Counted from the stretch's first letter, positions 25,857 through 37,085 are shown. The stretch: 64,000 nt of DNA from Micrococcales bacterium (GCA_016703125.1 JADJCR010000008.1:62001-126000); one strand, 5' to 3'. The notes: generated by a model not told the origin, from the sequence alone. Translations and numbers: made by a program.

Positions 25857-26809
25857 CCACCTGGCTGCTGACCGGCGGTGCCGGCTACATCGGCGCCCAC
25901 GTGCTGCGGTCGTTGCAGGCCAGCGGCCGGGACGTGGTGGTTCTCGACGACCTGTCCACGGGGCTGGCGCGGAAGGTGCCCGCCGGCGCACCGCTGGTCC
26001 AGGCCAGCGTCGGCGACACGGCCGCGGTGACCGCAACCCTGCGAGACCACAACGTGACCGGTGTCGTGCACCTGGCCGCCAAGAAGGCGGTGGGGGAGTC
26101 TGTCGAGCGGCCCGAGTACTACTACCGGGAGAACGTCGACGGCATGCTGTCGCTGCTGGAGGCCATGACCGAAACCGGCACCAGGTGCTTCGTGTACTCC
26201 TCGTCGGCAGCGGTGTACGGCACGCCCTCGGCGGAGTTCGTCGATGAGGGCGCGGCGCTGGCGCCCGAATCGCCGTACGGGCAGACGAAGGTCATCGGGG
26301 AGTGGATGACGCGAAACGCCGCGGTCAACCGGGACCTGTCCTGGATCTCCCTGCGGTACTTCAACGTGGCCGGTGCCGCCAGCCCGGAACTGGGCGACGC
26401 CAGCGTATTCAACCTCATCCCGATGGTGTTCCGGGCGCTGTCCGACGGGGATCGCCCGCAGGTCTTCGGCGACGACTACCCGACCCCCGACGGCTCGTGC
26501 ATCCGCGACTACATCCACGTGGCGGACCTGGCGGACGCGCATGTCGCAGCGGCCGCGGCGTGCGAAGCCGAGCCGGTCGGCGAGATCTACAACGTCGGTC
26601 GCGGGCAGGGCGTCTCGGTGTTCGAGGTCATGAACGTGATCGCCGAGGTGGTCGGCCGCGATGTCCGCGCGCAGGTCGGCCCCCGGCGGCCAGGCGACCC
26701 GGCGCAACTGGTCGCCACCGTGGACAAGATCCGCGCCGCGCTGGGCTGGCGGGCCACCCACGACCTGCGGCAGATGGTCGACAGCGCCTGGCGTGCCTGG
26801 GACGCCTGA
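25853..26809 (+). CDS. galE: UDP-glucose 4-epimerase
   Basis: 318-residue extended SDR. NAD-binding LLTGGAGYIGAHVL, then HLAAKKAVGESVERPEYYY, FVYSSSAAVYG with the catalytic Ser, YGQTKVIGE (YxxxK), RYFNVAGA, and SCIRDYIHVADLADAH typical of GalE. It interconverts UDP-glucose and UDP-galactose for envelope glycans or galactose use; closely related epimerases (UDP-GlcNAc, UDP-arabinose) cannot be ruled out. Its ATG overlaps the repaired purC stop (ATGA), placing a sugar-nucleotide gene inside the purine cluster. Confidence 0.88.
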   Translation: MTTWLLTGGAGYIGAHVLRSLQASGRDVVVLDDLSTGLARKVPAGAPLVQASVGDTAAVTATLRDHNVTGVVHLAAKKAVGESVERPEYYYRENVDGMLSLLEAMTETGTRCFVYSSSAAVYGTPSAEFVDEGAALAPESPYGQTKVIGEWMTRNAAVNRDLSWISLRYFNVAGAASPELGDASVFNLIPMVFRALSDGDRPQVFGDDYPTPDGSCIRDYIHVADLADAHVAAAAACEAEPVGEIYNVGRGQGVSVFEVMNVIAEVVGRDVRAQVGPRRPGDPAQLVATVDKIRAALGWRATHDLRQMVDSAWRAWDA

Positions 26810-26858
26810 CGTCCGCGCCGCGGGCCATGACCCGCGAACCGTCCGTACACTCGGTCGC

Positions 26859-28212
26859 ATGTGGCAGTCGCTGAAGACCGCGGGATCGCTCGACGAGCGC
26901 ATCCAGCGCGGCATCGACGCCCGCAGCCGCGTGCCGCACGACGCCCACGCGGATCTGTACCGCTCCCAGGTCAGGCCCGACCCGTTGCGACTGGTGCTCG
27001 AGCAGGACGCCGAACGGCTGCCCGCCCTGATCCCCGTGCGCCACCAGCGGATGGCCGTCGACGCCCACTCGTACTTCCGCGGCAGCGACGTGGTGATGGC
27101 CGCGGACCTGGCCGTCACGCCGGTCTCAGAGGTCAACGTGCAGGCCAGCGGGGACGTCGACGCCGGCAGTTTCGGGTACTACCGGACCCCGGGTGGTGGC
27201 GCGGTCTTCGATGTCGGGTACTTCGACGAGACGCTGCGGGCCCCGTGGGAGTGGGACGTCAAACGTATGGCTGCCGGCATGGCACTGGCGGCCCGTGCGC
27301 GTGGGGCCGCGGGGAAGGACCAGCGGGCGGTGGCGCGGGCTGCCGTCGACGGGTACCGCCGGGGGATCGCCTGGGCCGCAGCCCAGGACCGGCTCAACCT
27401 GTGGTTCGCGGGCATCCCCGACAGCGAGCTGACCCGCGCATTGCCGTCGGATGTGATGAGGAAGCGCCCCTGGCCTTCACGGACGAGCCGATGGCGTACG
27501 CGGCCATCGTCGAACCCGATGCGGCCGCGCCACGCCTGCGCCACGACCCCCCGATCCACGCGCTCACCGAGTGGCTGTCCGAGGGCGAGGCGGTCGAGGT
27601 GCATGACGGGATCACTGCGGTCATGAGCGGCTACTACGCGTCCGTGTCGCCCGAAATCCAGCAGATGCTCACGGAGTACCGGATCGTCGACGTGGCCATT
27701 CTCGTGCGGGGCGTCTCAGATGTGGGCCTGCGCAGTTTCATCGTGCTGCTGCAGGGCGCCCGGCGACACGAGTGGCTGGCGTTGCAGCTCAAAGAGGCCC
27801 GGCAGTCGGTTCTGCAGCCTTACGTGTTGCCGGAGTTCCGCCACCGCGGCAACCAGGCCCGCCGGATCGCTCTTGGTCAGGCCCTGATCCAGTCGGAGCC
27901 AGACCCGCTGCTCGGCTACAGCCGCTGGCAGGACCGGGACTACTGCATCAGCCAGTTGCGGCCGGTGCTGGCGGCGTTCCAGCGGACCAGCGCGGAACGC
28001 TGCCGCGCTTCGCCCGGCTGTGCGGTTTCACCCTCGCGCGTTCCCACGCGGTGACCGGCGACCGGATCGCCATCGACGCCTACCTCGGCAACTCCGACTC
28101 GTTCGTCAAAGCCGTCGCCCGTTACGCCGTGCGGTACGCCGACGTGGTGGAGGCCGACTACTCGCAGTTCGCGAAGTTCGTCGCCGACGAGCAGGCGTCG
28201 GGAACCGACTGA
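26859..28212 (+). CDS. DUF2252 family protein, two one-base frameshifts
   Basis: Function unknown; the family is large and common in actinobacteria. Three frames together give one protein of about 451 residues. Frame 1 has VPVRHQRMAVDAHSYFRGSD and ADLAVTPVSEVNVQASGD; frame 2 has EIQQMLTEYRIVDVAILVRG, GLRSFIVLLQG and the GYSRWQDRDYCISQLRP block; frame 3 has FARLCGFTLARSHAVTGDR and the C-terminus. The DUF2252 set of conserved Arg/Asp/His residues resembles a phosphotransferase-like fold. One added G near 27461 and one added C near 28000 make it continuous. ATG 26859; TACACT (26846-26851) is 7 nt upstream. Confidence 0.82.
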
Positions 28213-28259
28213 CCGGTCCCGTACCGCCGGATGCCAGGGTCTGCGCCTACAGTTGTGCC

Positions 28260-28502
28260 GTGCCGCGAATCATCGTCGAAGTCATGCCGAAAGCCGAACT
28301 GCTCGACCCGCAGGGGCAGGCCGTGCAGGCCGCCATGGGGCGCCTGGGCTTCGAAGGTGTCGTATCCGTGCGACAGGGCAAGCGCTTCGAGATCGAGGTG
28401 GACGGGCCGATCACCGCTGAGCGCCGCATCGAACTCGAGCACCTCGCCGAGACCCTGCTGGCCAACCCGGTGATCGAGAATCACATACTGATTGTGGAGT
28501 GA
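28260..28502 (+). CDS. purS: Phosphoribosylformylglycinamidine synthase, PurS subunit
   Basis: 80-residue small subunit of FGAM synthase that bridges PurL and PurQ. Typical sequence IIVEVMPKAELLDPQGQAVQ, then GFEGVVSVRQGKRFEI and the final LANPVIENHILIVE. GTG 28260 with TACAGT (28248-28253) 6 nt upstream indicates a leaderless mRNA. Unlike the usual purSQL order, four unrelated genes separate it from purQ. Confidence 0.93.
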   Translation: MPRIIVEVMPKAELLDPQGQAVQAAMGRLGFEGVVSVRQGKRFEIEVDGPITAERRIELEHLAETLLANPVIENHILIVE

Positions 28503-28549
28503 GCGACGACTCTGTTCACTCCCGCCTGGGGCGGTGGAGGGGGTGAGCG

Positions 28550-29263
28550 GTGCCGGATCTCGCGCAGTGGCTACCGGTCCTGGTCGCCGTGGCGCTCGCT
28601 GCCGGAGCGTTCGCCCAGTCGCTCACTGGGCTCGGCTTCTCCCTGATCGCGGCGCCGGCGACGCTGGCCATGTTCGGGCCGCACGACGGGGTGGCGATCA
28701 TCGTCGTACTGGCCGCCGTCGCCTCGCTGCTCCCCCTGACCCATCAGTGGCGTCACGTCGGCGTGCGCGACGCCGTCGGGCTGCTGATCCCCACCCTCAT
28801 CGCCACGCCGGTCGTGGTGGCGGCACTGGCGGGCGTGGACACCTCGGTGGTGGCTGTGGGCGCCGGCATCGCCGTGCTGATCGGCGTCCTCTTCCTTGCG
28901 CGAGGGGTGGTGTGGCCGGGTCTGCGGGGCATCCGCGGCGGCATCGCGACCGGCGTGGCCTCCGCCGTCCTGAATGTGGTGGGCGGCGTGGGCGGTCCAC
29001 CGGTGGGTATGTACGCGACCAATGCCGGGTGGACGCCCGAGCACTCGCGCGCGACCCTGCAGTTCTTCTTCCTCATCCAGAACGTGGTCACGGCGCTGAT
29101 CATCGGGTACGTGCAGCCGCCGTGGTGGATGCTCGCCGCACTGGTTCTGGGCACGGCGTCCGGGGCTGCCGTGGCCGGGCGGATCCCGGCGCGGGCGGCC
29201 CGCCTCGCGGTGCTGGTCGTGGCCGGTCTTGGTGGGCTCGGCCTGGTCTTCGCGAACGTCTAG
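28550..29263 (+). CDS. TauE/SafE-type (sulfite exporter family) membrane transporter
   Basis: 237-residue integral membrane protein with about seven or eight hydrophobic segments. It shows the family halves: AGAFAQSLTGLGFSLIAAPA near the N-terminus and the repeat-like GIATGVASAVLNVVGGVGGPPVGMY in the second half. The family moves organosulfur or sulfite anions outward; the substrate here is unknown. GTG 28550. Its stop overlaps the stop of the convergent nitroreductase gene by 4 nt. Confidence 0.8.
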   Translation: MPDLAQWLPVLVAVALAAGAFAQSLTGLGFSLIAAPATLAMFGPHDGVAIIVVLAAVASLLPLTHQWRHVGVRDAVGLLIPTLIATPVVVAALAGVDTSVVAVGAGIAVLIGVLFLARGVVWPGLRGIRGGIATGVASAVLNVVGGVGGPPVGMYATNAGWTPEHSRATLQFFFLIQNVVTALIIGYVQPPWWMLAALVLGTASGAAVAGRIPARAARLAVLVVAGLGGLGLVFANV

Positions 29264-29739
29264 GGCTGGGATGCGGGGGTGAGGACGAAGACCTTGATGT
29301 CCCGGCCCGCACGCCCCCGGTACGCGTTGTATGCCGGCCAGATCTCGTACATCAACTGCCAGATCTGCTCGCGCTCGGCGTCATCGGTGACCATCCGCGC
29401 AGTCATGTCACGGGGAATGTCCTCGACGGTGAACACGCACTCGGGGCTGGCTTCGAGGTTCAGCGCCCACGCGGGGTGGTGCTTCTGCCCGAAGTTCGAC
29501 CCGATCAGCACGAATTCGTCGGGCGCGCGCGTCCCGTAGAGCAGGGTGACGGTGCGCTGCTGGCCCGACTTGCGGCCGGTCGTCGTGAGCAGGCACTGCG
29601 GCAGGCCGTAGTTGCCCAGCAGCCCGAAGCGGCCTCCGGTCCGCTTCACCACCTTCGCGTCCAGCGGCGCCATCCGCGCGGCGGTCCACGCGAACCACTT
29701 CTGATGTCCCAGCCAACGCATGACGTCTCGATATGCCAT
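29260..29739 (-). CDS. Deazaflavin (F420)-dependent nitroreductase family protein
   Basis: 159-residue split-barrel protein of the DUF385/Ddn family. F420-binding pattern: QCLLTTTGRKSGQQRTVTLLYG, then EFVLIGSNFGQKHHPAWALNL and AEREQIWQLMYEIWPAYNAY. The family reduces quinones, enones and nitro compounds with F420H2, and implies that the host makes F420. ATG 29739; TAGTTT (29751-29746, minus strand) is 6 nt upstream. Divergent from a GNAT gene with only 22 bp between start codons. Confidence 0.88.
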   Translation of the reverse strand: MAYRDVMRWLGHQKWFAWTAARMAPLDAKVVKRTGGRFGLLGNYGLPQCLLTTTGRKSGQQRTVTLLYGTRAPDEFVLIGSNFGQKHHPAWALNLEASPECVFTVEDIPRDMTARMVTDDAEREQIWQLMYEIWPAYNAYRGRAGRDIKVFVLTPASQP

Positions 29740-29761
29740 GGCCTGAAACTACTGTGAGGCT
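29740..29761. promoter_or_regulatory. 22-bp divergent region with overlapping -10 elements
   Basis: The only space between two divergent start codons. TAGTTT on the minus strand (29751-29746) is 6 nt from ATG 29739; TACTGT on the plus strand (29750-29755) is 6 nt from GTG 29762. The two hexamers share positions 29750-29751. Any -35 elements must lie inside the opposite gene. Confidence 0.6.
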
Positions 29762-30241
29762 GTGATGCGGGTCCGACCGGCGTCCCCGGACGAGGTGCGC
29801 GGGGTGCAGACGCTGGTGTTGCGCCCGCACGGCCCGCTGCCCGGGGACCGGCCACATCCGGCCTCGTGGCGGCACCTCGCGGCAGACGTCGACGGTCAGG
29901 TGGTCGGGGCAGTCTCGGTCGGACCGGCACCGTGGCTGCGTGCGGATCTGGCGCCCCTGCCCCGCCCGCACTGGCAGTTGCGCTCCATGGCGGTGCTGCC
30001 CGAGCACCGCGGCGGGGTGGGAGCGGATCTGCTCTCGGCTGCCGTGGCGACGGCCCGGGGGGCTGGGGCCGGCGGGGTGTGGGCGACTGCCCGGACGGCC
30101 GCGCTGGGGCTGTACCGACGCGGCGGCTGGCGGGTGGTCGGCGACCAGTGGGACAAGCCCGGCATCGGCCCCCATCACTACGTCGTGCTGAGCCTGCGCG
30201 CGGACAATCGGACCCGGCTACGCCCGATGGCGCGGGCGTAG
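29762..30241 (+). CDS. GNAT family N-acetyltransferase
   Basis: 159-residue acetyl-CoA-dependent transferase. Motif A is LRSMAVLPEHRGGVGADLLS (V-x4-R-G-x-G pattern), preceded by the strand VVGAVSVGPAPW, followed by GLYRRGGWRVVGDQW, the typical B motif with the Tyr general acid. The acceptor is unknown. GTG 29762 is chosen over ATG 29765 because TACTGT is 6 nt upstream of the GTG. Confidence 0.82.
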   Translation: MMRVRPASPDEVRGVQTLVLRPHGPLPGDRPHPASWRHLAADVDGQVVGAVSVGPAPWLRADLAPLPRPHWQLRSMAVLPEHRGGVGADLLSAAVATARGAGAGGVWATARTAALGLYRRGGWRVVGDQWDKPGIGPHHYVVLSLRADNRTRLRPMARA

Positions 30242-30316
30242 ACTGGGGCTGGAGGGTTTGTCGGCGTCAGGCGCCTGACGGTGACCGGTCGGCGTGGTCG
30301 GACGGAGGGTGGAGAG

Positions 30317-31183
30317 ATGTCAGGTTCGGTGATCGTCGGATATGACGGGTCGGAAGGCTCGGCCCACGCACTGCAGTGGGCGGCGCAGGCCGCCAAGGAC
30401 CGCGGACGCACGCTGGAAGTCCTCACCACCTGGACGATGCCCGCGGCCGACTTGGGTATCGGAGCCCCCGGGTCGTTGCAGGAGGAACTGGTTGAGGAGT
30501 TGCGCGGCGAGGCGCGGGCGACCAATGACCAGGGGGTGCAGATCGCCGCGGACATGGGTGTCAACGCCGTCGGCGAGATCGTCGTCGGGCGTACCGCTGC
30601 CGCCCTCGTCAAACGCTCGGACGGTGCCGAACTGGCCGTGGTGGGAAGTCACGGTTCCGGCGGGCTCACGGGATTCCTGCTGGGCAGTGTCTCGCGGCAG
30701 GTGGCCACCCATGCGCGCTGCAGCACCGTCGTGGTGCGCCCCTCGGCGAAGGGGGCCGACGGGATCGTCGTGGGTGTGGATGGGTCACCACACTCCCTCA
30801 AAGCCCTGGAATGGGCCTTCGAGCAGGCCAGTTTCAGCCACGAGCCGCTGCATGTGCTGCACAGCTGGGAGATCCCGCCGACGTGGTCGATGGTCGAGGT
30901 GCCCAGTTACGAGCCCGAGGTGCTGATCCGCGACTACGGCAATGCGGAGTTGCGCGACACCTCCGAGGCGATGGCTGGCTTCCGCGAGAACTTCCCGGAC
31001 GTCAAGGTCCGCCAGGAGGTCGTCAAGGGGTCGCCCGTGAAGGCCCTGGTGAAGGCCAGCGAGGGGGCTGTCCTGCTCGTGGTCGGCTCGCGTGGACTCG
31101 GTGGGTTCCGCGGGCTGCTGCTCGGTTCGGTCAGCCACGCGGTGGTGCACAAGGCCGCCTGCTCGGTGGCTGTCGTACCGTGA
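30317..31183 (+). CDS. Universal stress protein with two UspA domains
   Basis: 288-residue tandem UspA protein. Domain 1 (about 1-140) begins VIVGYDGSEGSAHALQWA and ends with the ATP-binding GSHGSGGLTGFLLGSVS; domain 2 (about 148-288) begins IVVGVDGSPHSLKALEWA and ends with GSRGLGGFRGLLLGSVS. Both match the G-x2-G-x9-G-S/T nucleotide site, so ATP binding is likely; such proteins act in stress and dormancy in actinobacteria. TAGACT (30239-30244) implies a leader of about 65 nt; GGAG lies just upstream of ATG 30317. Only 4 nt separate its stop from purQ. Confidence 0.9.
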   Translation: MSGSVIVGYDGSEGSAHALQWAAQAAKDRGRTLEVLTTWTMPAADLGIGAPGSLQEELVEELRGEARATNDQGVQIAADMGVNAVGEIVVGRTAAALVKRSDGAELAVVGSHGSGGLTGFLLGSVSRQVATHARCSTVVVRPSAKGADGIVVGVDGSPHSLKALEWAFEQASFSHEPLHVLHSWEIPPTWSMVEVPSYEPEVLIRDYGNAELRDTSEAMAGFRENFPDVKVRQEVVKGSPVKALVKASEGAVLLVVGSRGLGGFRGLLLGSVSHAVVHKAACSVAVVP

Positions 31184-31187
31184 GGGT

Positions 31188-31856
31188 GTGCGCGTAGGAG
31201 TAGTCACCTTCCCCGGGACGCTGGACGATGTCGATGCCGCGCGGGCGGTGCGTTACGCCGGTGGTGAGGCGGTGACCCTGTGGCACGCCGACCACGACCT
31301 GCGCGGAGTGGATGCGGTGGTGCTACCCGGCGGATTCTCCTACGGCGACTACCTCAGGTGCGGTGCCATCGCCCGGTTCGCCCCGGTGATGCAGGAGATC
31401 AGCGACGCCGCTGAGCGCGGCCTGCCGGTGCTGGGCATCTGCAACGGTTTCCAGATCCTCTGCGAGGCGCATCTGCTGCCCGGCGCCCTGGTGCGTAATC
31501 AGAGCCTGCATTTCGTGTGCCGCGATCAGGCGTTGCGCGTCGAGAACACGCAGACGGCGTGGACCCAAGGCTTCGCGACGGACCAGGAGATCGTCGTGCC
31601 GGTGAAGAACGGCGAGGGCGCCTACATGGCCGATGACGCCACGCTCGACCGTCTCGAAGGGGAGGGCCGCGTGGTCTTCCGCTATGTCGGCGGGAACCCC
31701 AACGGCTCGCGGCGGGACATCGCCGGGATCACCAACGCGGCCGGCAACGTCGTGGGCCTGATGCCGCACCCCGAGCACGCGATCGATCCACTGACCGGGC
31801 CGGGCACCGACGGCCTCGGTTTGTTCACCTCGCTGTTGGAGCGCGCCGGGGTGTAG
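31188..31856 (+). CDS. purQ: Phosphoribosylformylglycinamidine synthase, PurQ (glutaminase) subunit
   Basis: 222-residue class I glutamine amidotransferase that feeds ammonia to PurL. N-terminal GVVTFPGTLDDVDAARAV, VVLPGGFSYGDYLRCGAI, the nucleophile motif VLGICNGFQILCEA, FRYVGGNPNGSRRDIAGI and MPHPEHA with the catalytic His-Glu pair. GTG 31188 lies 4 nt after the UspA stop, so the stress protein and purQ are probably co-transcribed. Followed by a short region with a decayed repeat, then purL. Confidence 0.94.
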   Translation: MRVGVVTFPGTLDDVDAARAVRYAGGEAVTLWHADHDLRGVDAVVLPGGFSYGDYLRCGAIARFAPVMQEISDAAERGLPVLGICNGFQILCEAHLLPGALVRNQSLHFVCRDQALRVENTQTAWTQGFATDQEIVVPVKNGEGAYMADDATLDRLEGEGRVVFRYVGGNPNGSRRDIAGITNAAGNVVGLMPHPEHAIDPLTGPGTDGLGLFTSLLERAGV

Positions 31857-31902
31857 CCGGGCACTGCGGGGCAAGGTGTTGGTGACGCGTACGTTCGCCG
31901 AG

Positions 31903-31951
31903 TGATCCAACCGGTCTTTGTCTCTCCCCGTTGTGCGGGTCTCTCCCGGGT
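31903..31951. repeat. Decayed copy of the nested-hairpin element between purQ and purL
   Basis: Contains the core GTGATCCAACCGGTCTTTG followed by two CTCTCCC-type arms (about 31920-31947). The 5' arm GGGAGCG seen in other copies is degenerate here (GCCGAG). It lies within the 141-bp purQ-purL spacer. Confidence 0.55.
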
Positions 31952-31997
31952 GGGCGTGGCATCGGGACGCGAGGCGCGGCCACCTAGACTCAGAGCC

Positions 31998-34225
<2,228 letters not shown>

Positions 34226-34229
<4 letters not shown>

Positions 34230-34849
34230 GACCGGTTGTGCCGGTCCCTCTGGCGGGGCGGTACGTGCGCCTCGAGCCGCTGGGGCCTGGGCACGCGGAA
34301 ATTGCCGGCATCACCGACGGTTTCCGGTATCTCCCGGAACGCCCGGACGACTTCGACGACTGGTTCCCCGCCGCCATGGCCAGCACGGACCCGCTCTTCT
34401 TCGCCGCGGTGGTGCACGGACACGCAGTGGGACGGGCGGCGGTGCTGCGGATCGACCTGCCGAATGCGGTGGCGGAGATCGGGCACATCCTCTGGGGCCC
34501 GCAGATGCAGCGCACCCCCGCCTCCACCGAGGCGCTGTTCCTGCTCGTCGACCACCTCTTCGGCCTGGGTGCGCGCCGGGTGGAGTGGAAGTGCGACGAC
34601 CGCAATGAGGCGTCGAAGGCGGCGGCGCTGCGGTTCGGCTTCACCTTCGAGGGGGTATTCCGCCAGCACAAGATTGTCAAAGGGGAGAATCGGGACACCG
34701 CGTGGTTCTCCCTGCTCGACCGGGAGTGGCCCGCCCGGCGCGCACTGCTGCAGTCCTGGCTCGCCCCGGCGAATTTCGACGCCGACGGCCGGCAGTTGTC
34801 CGCGCTGGATGGGCCACGCGGCCTCCCGCGGAGTACCACCGGAGCATGA
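34226..34849 (+). CDS. GNAT family N-acetyltransferase (RimJ/RimL type)
   Basis: 207-residue acetyltransferase of the ribosomal-protein-acetylase-like group: LAGRYVRLEPLGPGHAEIA, FFAAVVHGHAVGRAAVLRID, the strand VAEIGHILWGP, and WKCDDRNEASKAAALRFGFT followed by FRQHKIVKGENRDTAWFSLLD. This last block is typical of the Acetyltransf_3 branch that often acts on protein N-termini or small amines. Its ATG overlaps the purL stop (34226-34229), so it is translated with purL, though no purine role is known. Confidence 0.85.
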
Positions 34850-34922
34850 CCGCGCCGCCCGACGGGCAGACTGACTCGCCGCGATCTGGAAGCCGCGGTA
34901 CCGCCGGATCGTTGGCCAGTGA

Positions 34923-34981
34923 CTACGGGCGTGATGGCCATCCGTCGCTGCAGCGACGAATCCTCGCCACGCCCGTAGCCT
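34923..34981. promoter_or_regulatory. Long double inverted repeat overlapping the SCP-2-like gene promoter
   Basis: Outer arms CTACGGGCGTG (34923-34933) and CACGCCCGTAG (34968-34978) are perfectly complementary over 11 bp; inside lies the perfect 16-bp palindrome CGTCGCTGCAGCGACG (34943-34958). The right outer arm overlaps the putative -10 TAGCCT (34976-34981), which is 7 nt from the GTG start at 34989. It may be an operator, a cruciform, or a terminator for the upstream purL-GNAT mRNA. Confidence 0.6.
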
Positions 34982-34988
34982 CGTCAGT

Positions 34989-35297
34989 GTGAGCATTCGC
35001 GAGGAGGTCAAGGCCGCGCTCGCAGCATTCGCCGCCGCCGCTCCGGGCCGGTCCGTGGAGATCCGTGTCCCGCCCTATGGGGCGGTGCAGGCCGTCCCCG
35101 GCGGGGAGCACCGGCGGGGGACGCCGCGGGCTCTCGTGGAATGTGACGCCGCGACGTGGCTCGGTCTGGTGAGCGGGGACCTGACGTGGTCCGATGCCGT
35201 GGACGCCGGCCGGGTGGCGGCCAGCGGCGAGCGCAGTGACCTCTCCGCGTGGCTCCCGCTGATCCCACGGGCTGGAAGTGGCGAACCGGCGGGATAG
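34989..35297 (+). CDS. Small SCP-2-like (sterol carrier family) protein
   Basis: 102-residue cytoplasmic protein of the bacterial sterol-carrier-like family that is regularly found between purL and purF in actinobacteria. Visible: EEVKAALAAFAAAAPGRSVE, the RVPPYGAVQAVPGGEHRRGT core with conserved PPYGAVQ, and VECDAATWLGLVSGDLTWSD, then the C-terminal ASGERSDLSAWLPL. The fold may bind a lipid or nucleotide, but no reaction is known. GTG 34989 with TAGCCT 7 nt upstream; a large inverted repeat overlaps this promoter. Confidence 0.78.
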   Translation: MSIREEVKAALAAFAAAAPGRSVEIRVPPYGAVQAVPGGEHRRGTPRALVECDAATWLGLVSGDLTWSDAVDAGRVAASGERSDLSAWLPLIPRAGSGEPAG

Positions 35298-35320
35298 CAC
35301 CCGTTCTCCACTTCCTCCGC

Positions 35321-36915
35321 TCAACGGACCTTCACCTTCGTGCTGGCCCGGCTGGTGCCCTGGTAGAGCAACCGCAGGGTGTACTTGCCCGCCTTCAGGT
35401 TCTTGGGCATTTTCCATTTCAGGGTGTTGGTGCCGGCCTTGGCCTGGACCTGCTTGGTGAGGGTCTTCTTGCCCTTGAGTTGGGCGGTGAGCGCTGCTGC
35501 GTTGGTGACGCCGTATTGGACCTTCAGGGTCATGCCGGCCCTGACGGACTTCGCCCCCGGCGCCCACACCGCGGCCAGGGTGACGGTGCCGTTCTGTCCT
35601 GGCGGTCCGGTCGGGCCGATGTCCCCGGGAGGACCGGTCGGTCCGGTCTCCCCGGGGGGTCCGGGCGGCCCCACGGGACCTGTTACCTGCGCCACAGCCG
35701 TGATCGCATTGCTCGTCGCTTGCAAGGAGGTGAGCATGCCGGGCAGCCGAGCGGTGCTGGTGCAGGTGATCGCCGAACCGAGATCACCGTCCACCGGTGT
35801 GTAAGCCAGCCCGGTCTGCCCCGGTATGGGTGTGCCATCGCGCTGCCAGCCGATCGTGACGCTGGACGCCGGTCCCCACACGTCGGCGTCGCAGACCATG
35901 GGAGGCCGACCTGTCCGGTGCCGTTCAGCGCCGGTTTGCGGTCCGCGACCGCGATGCCGGACGTGATCCGCCCGATCTTGTCGCCGTCGAACTCGGTGAA
36001 CCACATGCTCCCGTCCGGCCCGGCGGCGATCCCCCAGGGGGAGCTGTTCGTGGTGGGGGTGGGGAACTGGGTCATGGTGCCGCCGGGCGTGATCCGCCCG
36101 ATGGCGTTGGTCCCGGACGCGGCGAACCAGAGGTTGCCGTCCGGCCCGGTGGCGATGCCATACGGGTAGTCGGCGCCGCTGGTGTCGAGGTCCTGCTCGG
36201 TGATGACGCCTGCGGGGGTGATCCGGGCGATGGCGTCGCCCTGGTACTCGGTGAACCACAGGTTCCCGTCCGGCCCGGTCGCGATGCTGAACGGAACGTC
36301 ACCGACGCCCACGAGCGGGAAGCCCGTGAAGTCGCCGGCCGGGGTCAGCCGGGCGATCATGTTGTTGGCTGTGAACCAGAGGTTGCCATCGGGCCCGGCC
36401 GTGATCCCGTTGGGCAGGACCCACGTGTCGGGCAGTGGAAACTCCGTGATGATGCCCGCGGGCGTGATCTTCCCGATCCGGTTGCCGTTGGCCTCGGTGA
36501 ACCACATGTTCCCGTCCGGTCCGGCAGTGATGTCGGCGGGGCCGCGGCCCGGCGTGAGCGCGTACTCGGAGACCACCCCGGTCATCGTGATCTTCCCGAT
36601 CGCCTGTGCCCCGTACTCGGTGAACCACATGTTCCCGTCAGGCCCCGCGGCGATTCCCAGTGGCTCGGCACCGGTGGCCAGGGGGAACTCGGTGACGCTG
36701 CCGCCCGGGGTGATCCGCCCGATCATGTGGCGGTCGTTCTCTGTGAACCAGAGGTTGCCGTCCGGCCCGGCGGCGATCTCTGAGGCCTCACTGCCTGCGG
36801 GCAGGTCGTACTCGGTGATCACACCTGGCGGTGCGGCGGCCTGCGCGGGCGCGATCACCAGCCCGAGGCCGAAGAGGATAGTGAGCAGGATGCGGGGGAA
36901 AGTCGAGCCGGACAT
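35321..36915 (-). CDS. Secreted Vgb-type beta-propeller protein with Ig-like and collagen-like regions, one-base frameshift
   Basis: About 531 residues when repaired. Signal peptide (RILLTILFGLGLVIAPAQA), then seven propeller blades marked by AGPDGNLWFTE-type repeats (about residues 45-350) like virginiamycin B lyase, an Ig-like segment (GQVGLPMVCDADVWG ... YTPVDGDLGSAITC), a short collagen-like Gly-Pro-Pro stretch (about 415-445), and a basic beta-rich C-terminal domain. The frame breaks after GQVGLP; one more C on the minus strand (G run 35900-35902) rejoins it. ATG 36915 has AAGGGCACCTG upstream. The extra domains suggest a cell-surface or adhesive protein rather than a streptogramin lyase. 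Confidence 0.8.
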
Positions 36916-37085
36916 CAGGGTGCCCTTCCGTTTCACCCGCCTGCGGGGTGCGGCGAATCGTCCCCACCGCGAGTCGAAACGGTCACCGCACTGCCCCACA
37001 TGCGGTGGTTGTGCCTCCAGTCTACGTCCGCACCGATGGCTCAGACGCATGATCGGGCCCCGGGGTGGTGTGCCACACTGAACAG

